A stretch of 48,088 bases of DNA from IMG/VR virus record IMGVR_UViG_3300050016_000029, positions 1 to 48,088 of that record; one strand, given 5' to 3'. The position numbers and the translations under genes are program-made. Shown here piece after piece: positions 45,959 to 48,088 of this stretch. A model generated the notes under the pieces. It worked only from the letters and a program-made list of their open reading frames with translations, made no database searches and was not told the DNA's origin. Each line of letters begins with the position of its first letter. Position 1 is the stretch's first letter. This stretch comes from a virus.

Positions 45959-47448
45959 GAATAATCAAAACCCACGAAGTCGACCCTAAAGACATCAAGA
46001 CGCAGTGGGAGCGTGATCAGATTTATAATGGGCTCGACTGTTGTGTGACTGCGGAGGTTCTGGACGAACTCCTCCCACAACTCGATAACCAAACCACCCA
46101 CACCTACGCATTCTCTCGTTCCCTACAAGGTCCAGCACTCGAAATGCGCCTGCGCGGCGTTCTAGTAGACAAAGCCCGAAGGGCAGAGGTGATAGATGAG
46201 TTCTTTGAGAAGCTTGAACAGCTTGAAGCCAACCTTGAACGCATGGCCTTCGAAGGTTGTGGATTACCCAATTTCAACTGGCGATCCAATGCCGACCTCC
46301 AGTTATTGTTTTATGATAAACTCGGTATTCCAATTATTAAAAAGGCAGGGCGACCTACAGTCGATAGAAACGCTCTTGAGAAAATGGAAGCCTACACCGT
46401 AGCCCAACCTCTCGTCTGGCATATGAAGGCTATGCGTGATCTAGGAAAGAAGATTAGTGTACTCAAAACGGAGATAGACCATGATGGACGGATGCGTACT
46501 AGCTATAATATTGCAGGGACCAGCACTGGCCGCTTCAGTTCGAGCTTCTCGGAATTCGGTACAGGCGGAAATCTACAGAACGTGGAAGAGAGCCTTAGAT
46601 CAATCTTCATCGCCGATCCCGGAATGAAGCTGACAAAGTTCGACGCGAAGTCTGGAGAAAGCTTCTGCGTTGGCGCAATAGAGTGGAATCTATTCCATGA
46701 TGGGAGATACCTAGATGTCTGTGAAACTGGAGACCCTCACACAGCAGTTGCTAGAGTTATGTGGCCTGACCTTAGATGGACCGGTGATCTCAGACAAGAT
46801 AGAGATATTGCCGAGCACCCATACTATCGCCATTACACATACCGTTTTATGTGCAAAAAGCTCGGGCACGGTTCGAACTATGGAGGGAAGCCCGATACCC
46901 TCTCAGCCCAAGCCAAGGTCCCAAGACAACTTGTAATTGAGTTCCAACCTAAGTATTTCCAGACGTTCCCCGCTCACCTTCAATGGCAGCATTGGGTCGG
47001 GAATGAGATCAGGCGACATGGGTCGTTGGTGTCCCTCCTAGGCCGCAAGCGCCACTTCTGGGGCCGCAGGAACGACGACTCTACCCTTCGCGAAGCTATC
47101 GCCTACGATCCTCAGTCTAGCCTAGCTGACATAGTAAACACCGCCATGCTCAACATCTGGCACCGTAACATCGCTATCCTCTACATGCACGACCACGACG
47201 CCCTAACCTTCCAATATCCAGAAGCCCACGAAGACACAATCATACCCATCCTACAAGAACACCTCAAAGTACCCATACAACTAGAACACAACCGCGTCAT
47301 GACAATACCATTCGACTGTGTAGTCGGGTACAATAGGGGCAAGTGGGATGCGGAGACTAATCCAGACGGACTCAGGGACTACGAGCCCGGTGACCAAGGC
47401 CGAAGGCGGACCCCGCAAGTTGGCATCTTGGATAGGATCGTTCGTTGA
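45955..47448 (+). CDS. Family A DNA polymerase, with Exo III motif at the N-terminus (split polymerase, part 2)
   Basis: A 497-aa protein, GTG start overlapping the previous TGA. Residues 24-28 (YNGLD) are the Exo III Tyr-x3-Asp, so this chain completes the exonuclease of the gene at 44622. The polymerase part shows GTSTGRFSSS..NLQNV, motif A KFDAKSGESF, motif B RFMCKKLGHGSNYGG and motif C MHDHDALTF. In motif C the position after the catalytic Asp is not Glu, as in several phage polymerases. It replicates the phage genome. About 80 bp before its end the AAA+ gene begins. Confidence 0.9.
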   Translation: MRIIKTHEVDPKDIKTQWERDQIYNGLDCCVTAEVLDELLPQLDNQTTHTYAFSRSLQGPALEMRLRGVLVDKARRAEVIDEFFEKLEQLEANLERMAFEGCGLPNFNWRSNADLQLLFYDKLGIPIIKKAGRPTVDRNALEKMEAYTVAQPLVWHMKAMRDLGKKISVLKTEIDHDGRMRTSYNIAGTSTGRFSSSFSEFGTGGNLQNVEESLRSIFIADPGMKLTKFDAKSGESFCVGAIEWNLFHDGRYLDVCETGDPHTAVARVMWPDLRWTGDLRQDRDIAEHPYYRHYTYRFMCKKLGHGSNYGGKPDTLSAQAKVPRQLVIEFQPKYFQTFPAHLQWQHWVGNEIRRHGSLVSLLGRKRHFWGRRNDDSTLREAIAYDPQSSLADIVNTAMLNIWHRNIAILYMHDHDALTFQYPEAHEDTIIPILQEHLKVPIQLEHNRVMTIPFDCVVGYNRGKWDAETNPDGLRDYEPGDQGRRRTPQVGILDRIVR

Positions 47449-48088
47449 ACACACTTCGAACATCGACAGCCCTGCAATATTCCGTAGGTGGGCGGCGATT
47501 ACTACTCTTGCGGCTGTCTTGGAGCAGAAGGTATGGTTACATAGCGGTGGAGGAATACTATACCCAAACCTCTACGTCTTCCTCGTCGGCCATCCCGGAG
47601 TTGGTAAGACTCGAACAGTCCGCGCTGCAAAATCTTACATCCTCGAAATTCCCGAATTCCATCTTGCCCCCACGTCGATGACCGCTGCGGCACTTATCGA
47701 CATGATGGTCGAGTCTAAGCGGATGGTCATTCGCCTGCCTGAGTCTGCCTTAGAATACAACACCATGATGATCGCAGCAGATGAACTCGGGGCTTTCATT
47801 CATAAGTATGATGATGAGATGATCGCGGTGTTAAGTGCGTTCTACGATCCTGACCCTTATGGGCATAATCGCCGGGGGAAGGATATTCGAATTAAGATCA
47901 AATCGCCACAACTGAATGTTCTCTGTGGGACTACCCCTAGCAACCTTCTGAAGTTCTTGCCCGAAGGCGCTTGGGACCAAGGGTTCACCTCCAGGGTAAT
48001 CATGGTCTTCAGCGATGAGCGGATCGTAGGAGACGACTTCGCTGCGCAACAACGCGAGTTATCCGCCGACCTACTCGCAGACCTCAAG
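47390..48088 (+). CDS. AAA+ ATPase/helicase-like protein, N-terminal part
   Basis: The start is GTG at 47390, inside the polymerase 3' end; an ATG at 47348 with AGGGG eight bases upstream is an alternative. The N-terminus WIGSFVEHTSNIDSPAIFRR, then WAAITTLAAVLEQKVW is typical of phage DUF3987-like helicases. Walker A is VGHPGVGKT (Lys73). MMIAADELGAFI is Walker B, and LNVLCGTTP is sensor 1. The gene continues at base 1 of the window and ends at 625. Confidence 0.85.
   Translation, partial: MTKAEGGPRKLASWIGSFVEHTSNIDSPAIFRRWAAITTLAAVLEQKVWLHSGGGILYPNLYVFLVGHPGVGKTRTVRAAKSYILEIPEFHLAPTSMTAAALIDMMVESKRMVIRLPESALEYNTMMIAADELGAFIHKYDDEMIAVLSAFYDPDPYGHNRRGKDIRIKIKSPQLNVLCGTTPSNLLKFLPEGAWDQGFTSRVIMVFSDERIVGDDFAAQQRELSADLLADLK
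47953..48088. repeat. Terminal direct repeat, right copy
   Basis: The second copy of bases 1-136, one mismatch at 47962. It shows that the window is one full unit of 47,952 bp plus overlap. Confidence 0.9.

Overview
The window is essentially one complete genome of a tailed, short-tailed (podovirus-type) bacteriophage. Bases 1-136 repeat bases 47953-48088 with a single mismatch, so the contig closes into a circle, or a terminally redundant unit, of 47,952 bp. One AAA+ ATPase gene runs through the junction. I see no integrase, excisionase, recognisable CI-type repressor, tRNA or RNA polymerase gene, so a lytic phage relying on host transcription is the simplest reading. The best host clue is a phage-borne outer-membrane beta-barrel gene (37221-37925) whose mature start, AADLP, is typical of Rhizobiales Omp25/RopB-type proteins. 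A Bradyrhizobium-like or other alphaproteobacterial host is an inference from that.

Layout. The left 30.5 kb is a minus-strand late block. In transcription order it holds a GIY-YIG nuclease, a small membrane protein, TerS, TerL, two tiny proteins, the portal, a head protein overlapping the scaffold, the scaffold, the major capsid protein, a Bbp16-like cement protein, and a run of proteins that includes four with Sec signal peptides. It continues with small proteins, a head-tail adaptor, a large tail (nozzle) protein, a gp13-like GNAT-fold protein and three internal/ejection proteins of 179, 726 and 1891 aa. It ends in a lysis cassette: GH108 endolysin, alpha/beta hydrolase, 2-TM holin, lipoprotein and small membrane proteins. 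Almost every junction is an ATGA/TAATG-type overlap, so the block is translationally coupled.

The divergent control region (about 30.5-31.6 kb) has a lone 91-aa gene with its own terminator, a 10-bp-arm palindrome with a second related dyad, an AT-rich stretch, good sigma70-type promoters in both directions, and clustered copies of a 10-mer, GCAATCCCGC. The right 16.5 kb is the plus-strand early block. It starts with many small proteins of unknown function, several with ideal Shine-Dalgarno sites, and then an outer-membrane protein with its own hairpins. The replication and recombination genes follow: an SF1 helicase, small HTH and RHH proteins, a Cas4/RecB-like nuclease, a Sak4-like ATPase, an OB-like protein, a UDG-exonuclease protein, a family A polymerase and an AAA+ ATPase.

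The most unusual points are as follows. (1) Seven unrelated proteins from both blocks end in the same C-terminal signature: hydrophobic, any residue, Arg, Arg, Phe or Val. (2) The DNA polymerase is split inside its proofreading domain, with a 79-codon gene inserted and translationally coupled at both breaks. (3) A compact multi-helix RNA with a GNRA loop sits at 33092-33169. (4) Several structural-region proteins carry Sec signal peptides. (5) Three promoters share the same extended -10 context.
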